From contig NZ_CP072610.1 of the NCBI RefSeq assembly GCF_021029445.1, positions 2,294,001 through 2,358,000 of the forward strand: a stretch of DNA of 64,000 nt. Reading direction: 5' to 3'. This stretch comes from Pseudomonas wenzhouensis. Its GTDB lineage: Bacteria > Pseudomonadota > Gammaproteobacteria > Pseudomonadales > Pseudomonadaceae. The notes under the pieces were generated by a model. That model ran no database searches. It was not told the DNA's origin and saw only the letters and a program-made list of their open reading frames with translations. Both the position numbers and the translations under genes were made by a program. Below, piece by piece: positions 50,986 to 62,061 of the stretch (positions are counted from its first letter, which is position 1; every line of letters starts with the position of its first letter).

Positions 50986-53900
50986 AGCCCAGGTTCGGCG
51001 CCAGCCAGCGTTCGCTGATGGCGATGTCCTGGCCCTTGCGCGCGGTGTAGCTCTCGATCTGATCCTTGTCGACCTTGCCGACGGCGAAGTACTGCGCCTC
51101 GGGGTGGGCGAAGTACCAGCCGGATACCGCTGCCGCCGGGAACATGGCGTAGTGCTCGGTGAGGAATACGCCGCTGCGGCCTGCCTTGTTGTAATCCGCT
51201 TCGGGATCGAGCAGCTTGAACAGCGTGCCTTTCTCGGTGTGATCTGGGCAGGCCGGGTAACCCGGCGCCGGGCGGATGCCCTTGTACTGCTCGCGGATCA
51301 GCGCCTCGTTGTCCAGTTGCTCGTCCGTGGCATAACCCCAGTACTCCTTGCGCACACGCTCGTGCAGCCACTCGGCGCAGGCTTCGGCGAGGCGGTCGGC
51401 AAGGGCCTTGACCATGATCGAGTTGTAGTCGTCGCCCTTGGCCTCGTAGGCCTTGGCCACTTCCTCGGCGCCGATGCCGGCGGTGGTGATGAAACCGCCC
51501 ACGTAGTCGGTCACGCCGCTTTCCTTCGGCGCGACGAAGTCGGCCAGCGACAGATTCGGCTTGCCGTCGGGCTTGATGGTTTGCTGGCGCAGGTGGTGCA
51601 GGGTGGCCAGTTGCTCGCCGTTATCGCCGTAGACTTCGATATCGTCGTCACGCACCTGATTGGCCGGCCAGAAGCCGAACACGGCACGGGCCTTGATCAG
51701 CTTCTCGTCGATCAGCTTGCGCAGCATCGCCTGGGCATCGGCGAACAGCGCCGTGGCAGCCTCGCCGACGACTTCATCGCTGAGGATGCGCGGGTACTTA
51801 CCGGCCAGATCCCAGGAGATGAAGAACGGCGTCCAGTCGATGTAGTCGGCCAGTACGTTGAGGTCGATATCGTCCAATACCTGTGCGCCGGTAAAGCTTG
51901 GCTGGGGCGCGGTGTAATTCGCCCAGTCGAACTGTGGCTTGTTGGCGATGGCCTTGTCGTAGCTCAGGCGCTCGGTGCGGGTGGCGCGGGCGGCGGTGCG
52001 CTCACGTACCACCACGTATTCCTCGCGGGTCTTCTTAACGAAATCGGCCTTCAGTTCCTTGGACAGCAGCTGGGTAGCCACGCCCACGGCGCGCGAGGCG
52101 TCGGTGACGTAGACCACCGCGTCGTTGCTGTACTGCGGGTCGATCTTCACCGCCGTATGCGCCTTGGAGGTGGTGGCGCCGCCGATCATCAACGGCAGGC
52201 TGAAGCCCTGGCGCTGCATTTCCTTGGCGACATGCACCATTTCGTCCAGCGACGGAGTGATCAGCCCGGACAGGCCAATGATGTCGCACTTCTCGGCGAT
52301 GGCGGTCTGCAGGATCTTCTCCGCCGGCACCATCACGCCCAGGTCGACGATGTCGTAGCCGTTACAGCCCAGCACCACGCCGACGATATTCTTGCCGATG
52401 TCGTGCACATCGCCTTTCACGGTGGCCATGAGGATCTTGCCCTTGGCTTCCGGCTTGTCGCCTTTTTCCGCCTCGATGAACGGAATCAGATGCGCCACGG
52501 CCTGCTTCATCACCCGCGCCGACTTGACCACCTGGGGCAGAAACATCTTGCCCGAGCCGAACAGGTCGCCGACCACGTTCATGCCGGCCATCAGCGGGCC
52601 TTCGATGACCTCGATGGGGCGCGCGCACTGCTGACGGCATTCCTCGGTGTCTTCGACGATAAAGGCGGTGATGCCCTTGACCAGCGCGTGTTCCAGACGC
52701 TTGTCCACCGGCAGAGAACGCCACTCTTCGTTCTCGACTTCCTTGGCGGCACCGTCGCCCTTGTACTGGTCGGCGATGGCCAGCAGCGCCTCGGTGGCGC
52801 CGTCGTTGCGGTTGAGCACCACGTCCTCGACGCGATCACGCAGCTCCTTGGGAATCTCGTCATAGATTTCCAGTTGACCGGCGTTGACGATGCCCATGGT
52901 CAGGCCGTTCTGGATGGCGTAGTAGAGGAAGACCGAGTGGATCGCCTCGCGTACCGGATTGTTGCCACGGAAGGAGAACGACACGTTGGACACCCCGCCC
53001 GAGCTCAGGGCGTAGGGCAGGTTGTCGCGAATGAAGGCGCAGGCTTCGATGAAGTCGACGGCGTAGTTGTTGTGCTCCTCGATGCCGGTGGCTACGGCGA
53101 AGATGTTCGGGTCGAAGATGATGTCTTCCGGCGGGAAGCCGACTTCATTGACCAGAATGTCGTAGCTGCGCTGGCAGATTTCCTTCTTGCGCGCGGCGGT
53201 ATCGGCCTGGCCGACTTCGTCGAAAGCCATCACCACCACGGCGGCGCCATAGCGCTTGCACAGCTTGGCGTGGTGCTTGAACTGCTCGACGCCTTCCTTC
53301 ATGGAGATCGAGTTGACGATGCCCTTGCCCTGGATGCACTTCAGGCCTGCTTCGATCACCTCCCATTTGGAGGAGTCGATCATGATCGGCACGCGGGAGA
53401 TGTCCGGCTCGCCGGCGATCAGGTTGAGGAACCTGACCATGGCGGCCTTGGAGTCGAGCATCCCTTCGTCCATGTTGATGTCGATCACCTGGGCGCCGGC
53501 TTCCACCTGCTGCAGGGCGACTTCCAGGGCTTCGGTGTAGTTCTCTTCGCGGATCAGTCTGGCGAACTTGGCGCTGCCGGTGATATTGGTGCGCTCACCG
53601 ACGTTGACGAACAGCGAGCTGCGATCGATGGTGAAGGGCTCCAGGCCCGACAGGCGGCAGGCCTTGGGAATGTCCGGGATCACGCGCGGTTGATACTTGG
53701 CTACTGCTTCGGCAATGGCCTGGATATGCGCCGGGGTGGTGCCGCAGCAACCGCCGATGATGTTGAGGAAACCCGAAGCGGCGAATTCTTCGACTACCGC
53801 CGCCATCTCGGCGGGCGACTCGTCGTACTCGCCGAAGGCGTTAGGCAGGCCGGCATTGGGGTGCGCGGACACATGGGTGTCGGCCTTGTTCGACAGTTCT

Positions 53901-54685
53901 TCCAGGTACGGGCGCAGGTCCTTGGCGCCGAGGGCGCAGTTCAGGCCAACGGAGATGGGCTGGGCGTGGCGCACCGAGTTCCAGAACGCCTCGGTGGTCT
54001 GCCCGGACAAGGTGCGGCCGGAGGCGTCGGTGATGGTGCCGGAAATCATGATCGGAAGCGTAACGCCGTCCTCGTCAAACACCTGCTGCACGGCGAAGAT
54101 CGCCGCCTTGGCGTTCAGGGTATCGAAGATGGTCTCGATCAGGATCAGGTCGGCGCCGCCTGCAATCAGGCCACGGGTCGCTTCGGTGTAGTTGTCCACC
54201 AGCTCGTCGAAGGTGACGTTGCGGTAGCCGGGGTCGTTGACGTCCGGGGAGATCGAGCAGGTGCGGCTGGTCGGGCCTAAAACGCCGGCGACGAAGCGCG
54301 GGCGATCCGGGGTTTCCAAGGTCTTGGCGTCGGCCACTTCACGGGCGACGCGGGCGCCGGCCAGGTTCAGCTCGTAGGCCAGCGACTCCATGCCGTAATC
54401 GGCCTGGGACACCTGGGTGGCGTTGAAGGTGTTGGTTTCCAGGATGTCGGCGCCGGCATCCAGGTAGGCCTTCTCGATGGCGGCGATGATTTGCGGCTGG
54501 GTCAGCAGCAGCAGATCGTTGTTGCCCTTGACGTCGCTCGGCCAGTCAGCGAAGCGCGTGCCACGGTAGTCGGCTTCGTCCAGTTTATAACTCTGGATCA
54601 TGGTGCCCATGCCGCCATCGAGGATCAGGATGCGCTCCTTCAGGGCTTGCTGGAGGGCTTGGAGGCGGGCGCTGCGGTCGGACAT
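50975..54685 (-). CDS. metH: Cobalamin-dependent methionine synthase
   Basis: A 1236-residue enzyme that methylates homocysteine with 5-methyltetrahydrofolate. Domains in order: homocysteine-binding barrel ([19 protein letters not shown] zinc cysteines near 305-310), pterin-binding barrel ([20 protein letters not shown]), B12-binding domain with D-V-H-D-I-G-K-N around the cobalt-coordinating His near residue 755, and the C-terminal activation domain ([15 protein letters not shown] near 1170). The ATG at 54683-54685 is chosen; 53 more upstream residues are non-homologous. A MetR box lies about 83 bp upstream. Divergent from cti. Confidence 0.96.
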   Translation of the reverse strand: MSDRSARLQALQQALKERILILDGGMGTMIQSYKLDEADYRGTRFADWPSDVKGNNDLLLLTQPQIIAAIEKAYLDAGADILETNTFNATQVSQADYGMESLAYELNLAGARVAREVADAKTLETPDRPRFVAGVLGPTSRTCSISPDVNDPGYRNVTFDELVDNYTEATRGLIAGGADLILIETIFDTLNAKAAIFAVQQVFDEDGVTLPIMISGTITDASGRTLSGQTTEAFWNSVRHAQPISVGLNCALGAKDLRPYLEELSNKADTHVSAHPNAGLPNAFGEYDESPAEMAAVVEEFAASGFLNIIGGCCGTTPAHIQAIAEAVAKYQPRVIPDIPKACRLSGLEPFTIDRSSLFVNVGERTNITGSAKFARLIREENYTEALEVALQQVEAGAQVIDINMDEGMLDSKAAMVRFLNLIAGEPDISRVPIMIDSSKWEVIEAGLKCIQGKGIVNSISMKEGVEQFKHHAKLCKRYGAAVVVMAFDEVGQADTAARKKEICQRSYDILVNEVGFPPEDIIFDPNIFAVATGIEEHNNYAVDFIEACAFIRDNLPYALSSGGVSNVSFSFRGNNPVREAIHSVFLYYAIQNGLTMGIVNAGQLEIYDEIPKELRDRVEDVVLNRNDGATEALLAIADQYKGDGAAKEVENEEWRSLPVDKRLEHALVKGITAFIVEDTEECRQQCARPIEVIEGPLMAGMNVVGDLFGSGKMFLPQVVKSARVMKQAVAHLIPFIEAEKGDKPEAKGKILMATVKGDVHDIGKNIVGVVLGCNGYDIVDLGVMVPAEKILQTAIAEKCDIIGLSGLITPSLDEMVHVAKEMQRQGFSLPLMIGGATTSKAHTAVKIDPQYSNDAVVYVTDASRAVGVATQLLSKELKADFVKKTREEYVVVRERTAARATRTERLSYDKAIANKPQFDWANYTAPQPSFTGAQVLDDIDLNVLADYIDWTPFFISWDLAGKYPRILSDEVVGEAATALFADAQAMLRKLIDEKLIKARAVFGFWPANQVRDDDIEVYGDNGEQLATLHHLRQQTIKPDGKPNLSLADFVAPKESGVTDYVGGFITTAGIGAEEVAKAYEAKGDDYNSIMVKALADRLAEACAEWLHERVRKEYWGYATDEQLDNEALIREQYKGIRPAPGYPACPDHTEKGTLFKLLDPEADYNKAGRSGVFLTEHYAMFPAAAVSGWYFAHPEAQYFAVGKVDKDQIESYTARKGQDIAISERWLAPNLGYDD

Positions 54686-54767
54686 GGGGACTACCTGAGC
54701 AAAGCGGAAACAAAGGTGCGCGATGATAGCAAAGCTGCAGGGTTCTGGAGCATGTCCAGCTTTTCCA

Positions 54768-54780
54768 TGAATTTCATTCA
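54768..54780. promoter_or_regulatory. Predicted MetR box between metH and cti
   Basis: TGAA-TTTCA-TTCA is a perfect fit to the MetR consensus TGAA-N5-TTCA, within the larger palindrome CATGAA-N5-TTCATG (54766-54782). It lies 83 bp from metH and 56 bp from cti. Confidence 0.7.
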
Positions 54781-54836
54781 TGTTGCGGCGAGGTCTGTCC
54801 CGATAGAATCGTCGGACTTCACTCAAGGACGTGGCC

Positions 54837-57113
54837 ATGCTCAAGCCCGCTGCTCTGCTTATTCTGTCTCTCGCAGCCGGCCTGGCCCGTGCGCAGGCGA
54901 TTTCCTATGTCGAGGACGTACAACCGATCCTCACCCACAAGTGCGTGGCCTGTCATACCTGCTATGACGCGCCCTGCCAGCTCAATCTTGGCAGCGGCGA
55001 GGGCATCCTGCGTGGTGCCAGCAAGCAACTGGTGTACGACGGTACACGCACCCAGGCGCAAGCCACCACGCGTCTATATCTGGACGCACAAGGCGAGGCA
55101 GCCTGGCGCCATCGCGGCTTTCACTCGGTGCTCGATGGCGAGAACGGCCAGGCGGCGCTGATCAAGCGCATGCTGGAGCTTGGGCGCAGCCAGCCGCTGG
55201 AGCCCAACGCCAAGCTCCCCGACAACCTCGATATCGCCATCACCCGCAGTAACAGTTGCCCGTTGCCGGGTGAGTTCGCTGCCTACGCGCAGAAGAACCC
55301 CCACGGCGGCATGCCGTTCGCGGTGACCGGGTTGAGCGATGACGAGTACGCCACCCTGGAACAGTGGCTGGCCCAAGGTGCATCGGTCGCCGAACAGGCG
55401 CTCAAGCCCAGCGCGGTCGAGTTGCGCCAGGTGGAACAGTGGGAAAGTTTCTTGAATGCGCCCGGTGCGCGGCAGGATCTGGTGTCGCGCTGGCTGTACG
55501 AGCACCTGTTCCTGGCGCATCTGCACGTCGAGGGCGGCGAGCCTGGGCACTTCTTCCAGATGGTGCGTTCGCGTACACCCAGCGGCAAACCCATCGATCC
55601 GATCGCCACGCGTCGCCCCAACGATGATCCGGGCACCGAGTTCTATTACCGCCTCTGGCCGATCCAGGGCGTGATCGTGCACAAGACGCACATCACTTAC
55701 CCGCTCAGCGACGCCAAGCTGGCGCGGGTCAAGGCGCTGTTCTTCGCTGAAGACTGGACGCTGGATGCCGTACCCGGCTATGGCGCACAACGCCGCGCCA
55801 ATCCCTTCGAGACCTTCGCCGCGATTCCGGCACAGGCGCGTTACCAGTTCATGCTGGATAACGCCGAGTACTTCGTGCGCACCTTCATCCGGGGCCCGGT
55901 GTGTCGTGGGCAAATCGCTACCGACGTGATTCGCGATAACTTCTGGACGCTGTTCCAGGCGCCGGAGCACGATCTATACATCACTGATGCCGATTACCGG
56001 CGCGAGGCAACGCCGCTGCTGGCCATGCCCGGGCAGTTCGATGAGATCGGCGATCTGCTGGGGCTATGGCGCAACTACCGCAACAAGCGCAACGACTACG
56101 AGAACCTGCGCAAGGACGCCTATGCCGATGCGCTGCCAGCTGACTGGACGCATATCTGGAGTGGCAATGACAACGCGTTGCTGTCGATCTTCCGTCAGCA
56201 CGACAGCGCCTCGGTGCGCAAAGGATTGCTGGGCGAGATCCCGCAAACCCTCTGGTGGATGGACTATCCGTTGCTGGAGCGCACCTACTACCAACTGGTG
56301 GTCAACTTCGACGTCTTCGGCAATGTCTCGCACCAGGCGCAGACGCGGCTGTACTTTGACCTGATCCGCAACGGCGCCGAGGTGAACTTCCTGCGCCTGC
56401 TGCCGGCCCGCTCGCGTGAGGCCTACCTGGGCGATTGGTACCAGAACAGCGGCAAACTGAAGATGTGGCTGGATTACACCTCGGTCGATCATCACTCACC
56501 CAGCGCCCTTGGCCTGACGGGCAAGGATCCCAAGAAGCAGTTCGCCGAGCAGTTGCTGCAGCGCCACACCACGCTCAATGCGCGCCCGGACCCGATCAAC
56601 CGCTGCGCGGGCGCGCACTGTTACCGCGACGGTCTGCCCAAGGAGCTGCAACATGCCGAACAGGCACTGTCGCGTCTGGCCAGTCGGCCGGCCGGTGGTT
56701 TACGGGTGATCGATCAATTGCCGGAAGCGACGATGTTGCGGGTCGAACTGAGCGATGGTTCGCGCGAGGTCTACAGCCTGCTGCGCAACCGCGCGCACAG
56801 CAACGTGGCGTTCATGCTGGGCGAGGAGCTGCGCTACCAGGCGCGCCTGGATACCCTGACCATTTACCCGGAAGTGCTGAGCAGCTACCCGAACTTTCTG
56901 TTCAACGTCAAAGTCGGGGAGGTGAATGCCTTCGTCACGCAGATGGAAGGCGTGCGCGACGCAAAATCCTTCGAGCGTATCGTCGAGCGCTGGGGCATAC
57001 GCCGCAGCCACCCCGAGTTCTGGCGATATTTCCACGATCTGGCCGAGCATATCCGTGAAACCCAGCCGCTGGAGGCGGGGGTGCTGGACATGAACCGCTA
57101 CCAGAATTTCTAG
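54837..57113 (+). CDS. cti: Fatty acid cis/trans isomerase
   Basis: A 758-residue periplasmic cytochrome-c-like enzyme that turns cis unsaturated membrane fatty acids to trans, a rapid response to solvents and heat in Pseudomonas. A signal peptide ([16 protein letters not shown]) is followed by the heme motif CVACHTC near residue 35 and the full Cti fold to residue 758. The ATG at 54837 is preferred because AAGGA lies 7-8 nt before it. Cti is usually constitutive and controlled by substrate access. It is followed by 207 bp without a gene up to nfuA. Confidence 0.94.
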   Translation: MLKPAALLILSLAAGLARAQAISYVEDVQPILTHKCVACHTCYDAPCQLNLGSGEGILRGASKQLVYDGTRTQAQATTRLYLDAQGEAAWRHRGFHSVLDGENGQAALIKRMLELGRSQPLEPNAKLPDNLDIAITRSNSCPLPGEFAAYAQKNPHGGMPFAVTGLSDDEYATLEQWLAQGASVAEQALKPSAVELRQVEQWESFLNAPGARQDLVSRWLYEHLFLAHLHVEGGEPGHFFQMVRSRTPSGKPIDPIATRRPNDDPGTEFYYRLWPIQGVIVHKTHITYPLSDAKLARVKALFFAEDWTLDAVPGYGAQRRANPFETFAAIPAQARYQFMLDNAEYFVRTFIRGPVCRGQIATDVIRDNFWTLFQAPEHDLYITDADYRREATPLLAMPGQFDEIGDLLGLWRNYRNKRNDYENLRKDAYADALPADWTHIWSGNDNALLSIFRQHDSASVRKGLLGEIPQTLWWMDYPLLERTYYQLVVNFDVFGNVSHQAQTRLYFDLIRNGAEVNFLRLLPARSREAYLGDWYQNSGKLKMWLDYTSVDHHSPSALGLTGKDPKKQFAEQLLQRHTTLNARPDPINRCAGAHCYRDGLPKELQHAEQALSRLASRPAGGLRVIDQLPEATMLRVELSDGSREVYSLLRNRAHSNVAFMLGEELRYQARLDTLTIYPEVLSSYPNFLFNVKVGEVNAFVTQMEGVRDAKSFERIVERWGIRRSHPEFWRYFHDLAEHIRETQPLEAGVLDMNRYQNF

Positions 57114-57320
57114 GGATGCCCTGAAACGCCAGGCGGTAGGCGGTGGCTAGCACTGCTGGTCATCGCCGCCTGCTGGGCCCGTCGGGGCGCGTGGATCAGC
57201 CCCTGGACAGGGCGTCGCAGCGGGCGAGAAGGGCAGTAGCCCTTATCCTGAGTAAATTAGTAGGACTAGGTTCGGGTCATCACTTGGCGTACAATCGCCG
57301 CATGACCGTGAGGAGTTGCC

Positions 57321-57905
57321 ATGAGTGCCATCACCATTACCCAAGCTGCCGAAGACTACCTGGCCGAGCTGCTGAGCAAGCAGGACACCCCGGGTATCGG
57401 CATCCGCGTTTTCATCACCCAGCCAGGTACGCCTTACGCGGAAACCTGCATTGCCTACTGCAAGCCGGGTGAGCAGAAGCCAGAAGACACCGCCGTTGGC
57501 CTGGCCAGTTTTACCGCCTGGATCGATGGCGTGAGCGAGCCTTTCCTGGAAGACGCTGTCGTTGATTACGCCACTGACCGTATGGGCGGCCAGCTGACCA
57601 TCAAGGCGCCGAACGCCAAGGTACCGATGGTCAACGAGGACAGCCCGCTGAACGAGCGCATCAACTACTACCTGCAGACCGAGATCAACCCCGGCCTGGC
57701 CAGCCATGGCGGCCAGGTGACGCTGGTGGATGTCGTCGATGAGGGCATTGCCGTGCTGCAGTTCGGTGGCGGTTGCCAGGGCTGCGGCCAGGCTGACTAC
57801 ACGCTCAAGGAAGGCATCGAGAAAACCCTGCTCGAGCGTATTCCCGAGCTCAAGGGCGTGCGCGACGTGACCGATCACAGCAATCGCGAAAACGCTTACT
57901 ACTGA
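57321..57905 (+). CDS. nfuA: Fe-S cluster carrier NfuA
   Basis: A 194-residue scaffold/carrier that delivers [4Fe-4S] clusters. The N-terminal A-type-like (degenerate HesB) domain lacks its cysteines, and the C-terminal Nfu domain keeps CQGCGQAD, which binds the cluster. The start ATG has GAGGAGTTGCC upstream. A terminator follows. Relevant to the many Fe-S enzymes nearby. Confidence 0.96.
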   Translation: MSAITITQAAEDYLAELLSKQDTPGIGIRVFITQPGTPYAETCIAYCKPGEQKPEDTAVGLASFTAWIDGVSEPFLEDAVVDYATDRMGGQLTIKAPNAKVPMVNEDSPLNERINYYLQTEINPGLASHGGQVTLVDVVDEGIAVLQFGGGCQGCGQADYTLKEGIEKTLLERIPELKGVRDVTDHSNRENAYY

Positions 57906-57922
57906 TCAATGCTGCGCATATG

Positions 57923-57952
57923 AAAAGGGGCGACCGAAAGATCGCCCCTTTG
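57923..57952. terminator. Terminator after nfuA
   Basis: AAAGGGGCGA pairs with TCGCCCCTTT around an 8-nt loop; convergent use with the DUF1272 gene is likely. Confidence 0.85.
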
Positions 57953-57956
57953 CATT

Positions 57957-58184
57957 TCAGGCCCTGTGCACACGTTTGCTGGAAGCGGGAAAGCGTTCGA
58001 GCTTTTCTGCCGGACGGGTCGGCCGCCTCACCAATTCGCCGCCGCAGTTGGGGCAGCGCAGCGCCAGCTCGGACTCGGCGCAGGCGCGGCAGAAGGTGCA
58101 TTCGAAGGAGCAGATCAACGCATCGGCGCTGGCTGCTGGTAGGTCGCAGTTGCAGTTCTCGCAATTGGGGCGCAGTTCGAGCAT
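57957..58184 (-). CDS. DUF1272 zinc-binding protein
   Basis: A 75-residue protein with eight cysteines in CENCNCDLP, CSFECTFCRACA and LRCPNCGG, the pattern of DUF1272 small zinc proteins. Soluble, no signal peptide. Function unknown. Confidence 0.85.
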   Translation of the reverse strand: MLELRPNCENCNCDLPAASADALICSFECTFCRACAESELALRCPNCGGELVRRPTRPAEKLERFPASSKRVHRA

Positions 58185-58295
58185 GGCGCTGGACTCGGCA
58201 CAGGATGAGGCAGCAGTCTGCAGTCACTTCACTGGCAAGCGCAATGTGGCCAATCAGGCTTCAAACCTCGGGGCGCGCCGGGCGCCCCGAAAGCA

Positions 58296-58562
58296 TTACG
58301 CCGGCATGCTCCACGGGGCCAGATCAAAACCCTGGCTGCGCAGTTCGTCACGCGAGCGCTGCAGTGCGTCTTCAAGCTGTTGCGGATCACTGTAGGTAGC
58401 GCTGGACAGTTGGCGACCGAGCAAACGGGTGTTGGTACGGTCGATGACGCTGATGCTGACGACGCCGGTGCCGTCCTGCGGAGCCCAGGCTACGCACTGG
58501 AACGGGCGGAAGGCGCGATCGGCAATCAGCAGGGCTTCGTTGAAACGCAGCGGTGTGTTCAT
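58296..58562 (-). CDS. Hypothetical protein, 88 residues
   Basis: A small soluble protein (MNTPLRFNEALLIADRAFRP; GVVSISVIDRTNTRLLGRQ; QLEDALQRSRDELRSQGF). The ATG at 58560-58562 has GAGA upstream; a longer frame to 58661 lacks support. No recognised motif. Single gene; function unknown. Confidence 0.65.
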   Translation of the reverse strand: MNTPLRFNEALLIADRAFRPFQCVAWAPQDGTGVVSISVIDRTNTRLLGRQLSSATYSDPQQLEDALQRSRDELRSQGFDLAPWSMPA

Positions 58563-58733
58563 GGGTTCGATCTCTCCGAGTTGATCCCAGCAATTAAGTG
58601 CGGCCAGTATGTTGGCCTTACAATGCTGTTGATGAACGCAGCGACCCCATAAGTCACACACCGCTGAAAAAACTTTTATTAGGCTGTGCCGTGCCTCAAT
58701 AAATACTTCGGACGTCTCGCCGATTACAACTTT

Positions 58734-59927
58734 CTACTGCGAAAGTTCCGTTTGCGGATCAGCTTCGGCAGGCTGCAGCTCAGGTATGGTGGGACCTGAG
58801 GCGTTGCGCTGCTGCCGATAGGCGCTGACTGCCTCATATACCGACTTGCGTAAACGGTTTATTCCACCAATCGGACGATGTTCGGCAAGTGCATGCCAGG
58901 GGTTGAAGGACAAATTGTCGCAGAACAGGTTTTGTTCGCGGCTGTCGAAGTCCTGGGCCGGCACGGTAATACGTGCGACGCTTTCGAAGGGCGATATCTT
59001 TTCGCTCCATTCCACACTCGGATCTTCGATGGGCATGTAGTACTGCGCATTCTGTTTCTGCACCTGCAGTTCAAAACACGCGGGGGCACGATCCAGTGAC
59101 AGTTGCTGGTAAAGCGCATTGCGCAAAAAGTTGGGCAGGTCGGTGTTCTGTTCAGGCAGTTGGTAGGGTGGGCAGTTCTGTGGTGCCGGAATCACGCGGT
59201 ACTTGATGTTCAACTCACCGAGCTTGAATGGCGCAATGGAGTTGTAAGTGGTGGCCACGGGACTTTCTGGTGCCGGTGCCAGGGTCTTCAGGGCGATGAT
59301 CAGGTGGCGTACTTCCCAGGTGCGCGGATCCCAGCTGGGAAAGAATGCCAGAGCCTTCTTGCCGTCGGCCTGGGCGGCGAAGTTGCTGCGGTACTCGGCC
59401 ACGTCGCGGACGAAGAAGGCGGGGTGATTGAACATCACGAAATCCTGTTCGCCAGCATGTGCCGGGCTCTGCATGAGTTTCTCGCCTGGCACGTCGAGCA
59501 GTTTGATGGCCATGCCGCGAGCATCACGGGCGCGGTCGAACTGCGGGTAGGCGTTGCCATTGGACAGGCGCATCCAGGCCTGCCAGGTATGCCCGGGCTT
59601 ACTGAACACGCCGTGGCGCAGGGATTCGTCGAGACTATCGAGCACCTGCACTTCGGCTTTGACACAGCCATGGGCCTTGGCGTGGGCATCTCGCAGCACG
59701 CGGGTGTTATCGCGGTGTTGCTCGACGATGCGCACGGCATCCTCGATGATCAGCCGGCTCAGCGCGGCTTCATCCGCAGCGATCTCTTCCTCGGTGGAGA
59801 CCGGGCCGGAGAACTTCCAGGCGTAATAGGCCTCACCCAGGCCCCAGCCAAGCAGGCCAACCAGCGTGATGGTGAGCAGCAGTTTGCCGAGCAGGCGACC
59901 AAGCCAGAGCCAGAAGCGTTTCAACAT
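58734..59927 (-). CDS. Catalase-family (heme) protein, membrane-anchored
   Basis: A 397-residue protein related to the catalase-like peroxidases. An N-terminal membrane helix (LLGKLLLTITLVGLLGWGLG) precedes a catalase-fold region (SNGNAYPQFDRARDARGMAIKLLDVPG; FVMFNHPAFFVRDVAEY) with many family residues but not the full active-site set of true catalases, so peroxidase or other heme chemistry is possible. It is 32 bp after the cytochrome c gene and is surely in one operon with it. The pair may handle lipid- or oxygen-derived peroxides at the membrane; this is an inference. Confidence 0.8.
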   Translation of the reverse strand: MLKRFWLWLGRLLGKLLLTITLVGLLGWGLGEAYYAWKFSGPVSTEEEIAADEAALSRLIIEDAVRIVEQHRDNTRVLRDAHAKAHGCVKAEVQVLDSLDESLRHGVFSKPGHTWQAWMRLSNGNAYPQFDRARDARGMAIKLLDVPGEKLMQSPAHAGEQDFVMFNHPAFFVRDVAEYRSNFAAQADGKKALAFFPSWDPRTWEVRHLIIALKTLAPAPESPVATTYNSIAPFKLGELNIKYRVIPAPQNCPPYQLPEQNTDLPNFLRNALYQQLSLDRAPACFELQVQKQNAQYYMPIEDPSVEWSEKISPFESVARITVPAQDFDSREQNLFCDNLSFNPWHALAEHRPIGGINRLRKSVYEAVSAYRQQRNASGPTIPELQPAEADPQTELSQ

Positions 59928-59959
59928 CGTTGCAATCCTTGTTCCGGTATCGGTTGAAA

Positions 59960-61834
59960 TCAGCCTGCGCAGCGCGGGCCGGGCGTCCATGGGCGCACAG
60001 GCAGGTCACTGAGCTGGGTTTCCAGCTCGGCGTTACCGAGTACCTTGAGGTATTCGATCAGCGCCAGGCGCTCTTCAGGCGACAAGGCGCGGCCGATCAC
60101 ACCTTCCTGGCGACAGCCGTCGCGAAACTCATGGCCACCGTTGCCATTGCCGGTAACGCGGGTGTCGAGGAGGAAACCGCCGGCAAATTCATCGCTGCGA
60201 TACCCCACCCGAACCGGGTCGTACTCGAAGTTACCGACCCAGAACCGGGTCTGCCGCTCGTAAACGGGGGAGAGCAGTTCGAACAGATTGGCTACCGAGC
60301 CGTTGTGCAGGAAGGGCGGGGTCGCCCAGATACCGTCGAGCGGGCGCGCCTTGTAGCCGCGTAACTCCTGAACGCCGATGGGCAACCCGTAGCCGTCCAT
60401 TTTCTGGCGCTGGCGTGGGCCGATACCGGCGTCCTGATAGGCGCGGTTCTCCACGTAGGCGGTGATGTAAGCCAGCCCCTTGGCACTGGAGATGTTCTTG
60501 AAGTCGACGTCGTCGAGGCTGGCGCCATACAGGCGCACATCCAGTTTCGCCAGTTCGGTCTTGGTCCAACCCAGGCGGCTGATGTCGAAACGATGATCCG
60601 CGATATTGTCGGCGGTGGTCGGGTCGGTGCCGACGATACTGACCGGTACCACGCGCATTTTCCATTCAGGGCTGCGCGACGGCGCCAGGCGCTGATCGTG
60701 CGGTTTCGGATCGGGTGCGTGGCAGTAGGCGCAATTCTCGCTGTAGAGCGCTTTGCCACGGCTGGCCAACGGCAGATCCACCTTGCCGAATACGGCCTCT
60801 GGCCACTTCGGTGGCTGCAGCTGTTTCAGGGTTTCCTCGAGGGTATACAGGTCGTGCAGGCGCACACTGGATGCGTAGCGATCTGCTTCGATAACGCCTT
60901 TACCCCGTTCGTCGAGCAGATGCAGACTGGCGCCGACACCAAGGGCTTCGCCGACGTTGCGCGCCATGGGCTGCATGGCCGAACCGTTCCACTGCACCCA
61001 GTCGAACTTCCAGATATCCCAGAGGTGCGGGTAGCTCACCGGAGCATTGGCAACGCGGTAGTTGGCCTCATCCAGGGCATCACCGAACACGGTATTGGCG
61101 ATGCGCCCGAAGGCGTCGGTGCGGCCAAAGCCTTCTTCGGTCGGGTATAGCCCGCGATGCCAGTCGTTGAATGCAGTGGCCAGCAGACGGTCGAGCACTT
61201 GCTTGAAGTCTTCGCGCAATTGCGCACGGCCCTGCGGGTATTGGTCGCCCAGGACTTCCTGGGCAAAGCGCCGGAATTTCAGCGGGTTGTAGTAGGTGAA
61301 CGCCATGCTCATGCCCAGCGCCTGGCCGAAGCCACCACCGCGCAGAGTGGGGACGGTGGAGGCCAGCGAGTGCAGGGCAGCGCCGCCGTCGATGCGTACG
61401 GCCTGGCCTTTGTAGCGCAGCTCGCCGGTGTGGCAGGCGGCGCAAGTGATGTCGAGAAAATGCTCGCCGCTCTCACTGTCCTGGTGGCGGGCGAAACCGA
61501 CAGGCAGATTGCCGGGGTTGAGCGCGCTCGGCTGCTGCTCGGGATCGCCAAGAAACCCAAAGCGGGCCAGATAATCCAGACGGGCGAACTTATCCGTGCC
61601 GAATGGCATTTCCAGTGCGATGAACCAGTCGTAACGCAAGCCTTTTACCGTGGTGCCTTGCGCGGTGTAGTAATAGTTCTGGCGCTGTTCGTCGCTCCAT
61701 TGCTGCAGATAATGCAGTTTTTCGGGCAACTGCTGGTTCGGCAGGTTGGGGTTGGCCACGTAATACAGCGCCACCGCCAGGCCGATCAGTACCAACACAA
61801 TCACAAGCTTCAGGGTGCGGCGCAGCAGACGCAT
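59960..61834 (-). CDS. Di-heme cytochrome c peroxidase-like protein
   Basis: A 624-residue cytochrome with an N-terminal membrane anchor or uncleaved signal (LLRRTLKLVIVLVLIGLAVALYYV) and two CxxCH heme motifs: ITCAACHTGE near residue 130 and NCAYCHAPD near 370. The overall shape (two c-type hemes far apart, long loops) resembles RoxA/MauG-type proteins, which do oxidative chemistry, but no subgroup can be fixed. The ATG at 61832-61834 is preferred because AAGGA lies 8 nt before it. It starts the operon with the catalase-like gene, divergent from a Fis-type regulator. Confidence 0.82.
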   Translation of the reverse strand: MRLLRRTLKLVIVLVLIGLAVALYYVANPNLPNQQLPEKLHYLQQWSDEQRQNYYYTAQGTTVKGLRYDWFIALEMPFGTDKFARLDYLARFGFLGDPEQQPSALNPGNLPVGFARHQDSESGEHFLDITCAACHTGELRYKGQAVRIDGGAALHSLASTVPTLRGGGFGQALGMSMAFTYYNPLKFRRFAQEVLGDQYPQGRAQLREDFKQVLDRLLATAFNDWHRGLYPTEEGFGRTDAFGRIANTVFGDALDEANYRVANAPVSYPHLWDIWKFDWVQWNGSAMQPMARNVGEALGVGASLHLLDERGKGVIEADRYASSVRLHDLYTLEETLKQLQPPKWPEAVFGKVDLPLASRGKALYSENCAYCHAPDPKPHDQRLAPSRSPEWKMRVVPVSIVGTDPTTADNIADHRFDISRLGWTKTELAKLDVRLYGASLDDVDFKNISSAKGLAYITAYVENRAYQDAGIGPRQRQKMDGYGLPIGVQELRGYKARPLDGIWATPPFLHNGSVANLFELLSPVYERQTRFWVGNFEYDPVRVGYRSDEFAGGFLLDTRVTGNGNGGHEFRDGCRQEGVIGRALSPEERLALIEYLKVLGNAELETQLSDLPVRPWTPGPRCAG

Positions 61835-62061
61835 AGGAAACATCCTTGTGGCGTTCTTATTAGTTCGTCGGTTATGCCAATACTGTTGAATGTTGGCAAG
61901 GTGCCATCTTTGCGATCACGCAATAAGTGCAATAACCCGCCGGAACAAGGCATATAGAGAAATGATCCATTAGCCGTCAAAGTTCTTGCTAGCGTTACGT
62001 TTGTTAGCGCCAAATTGTTGTTTTTATTGCTATTTCAAAATAATGGCGCCAAGGATGGAAT

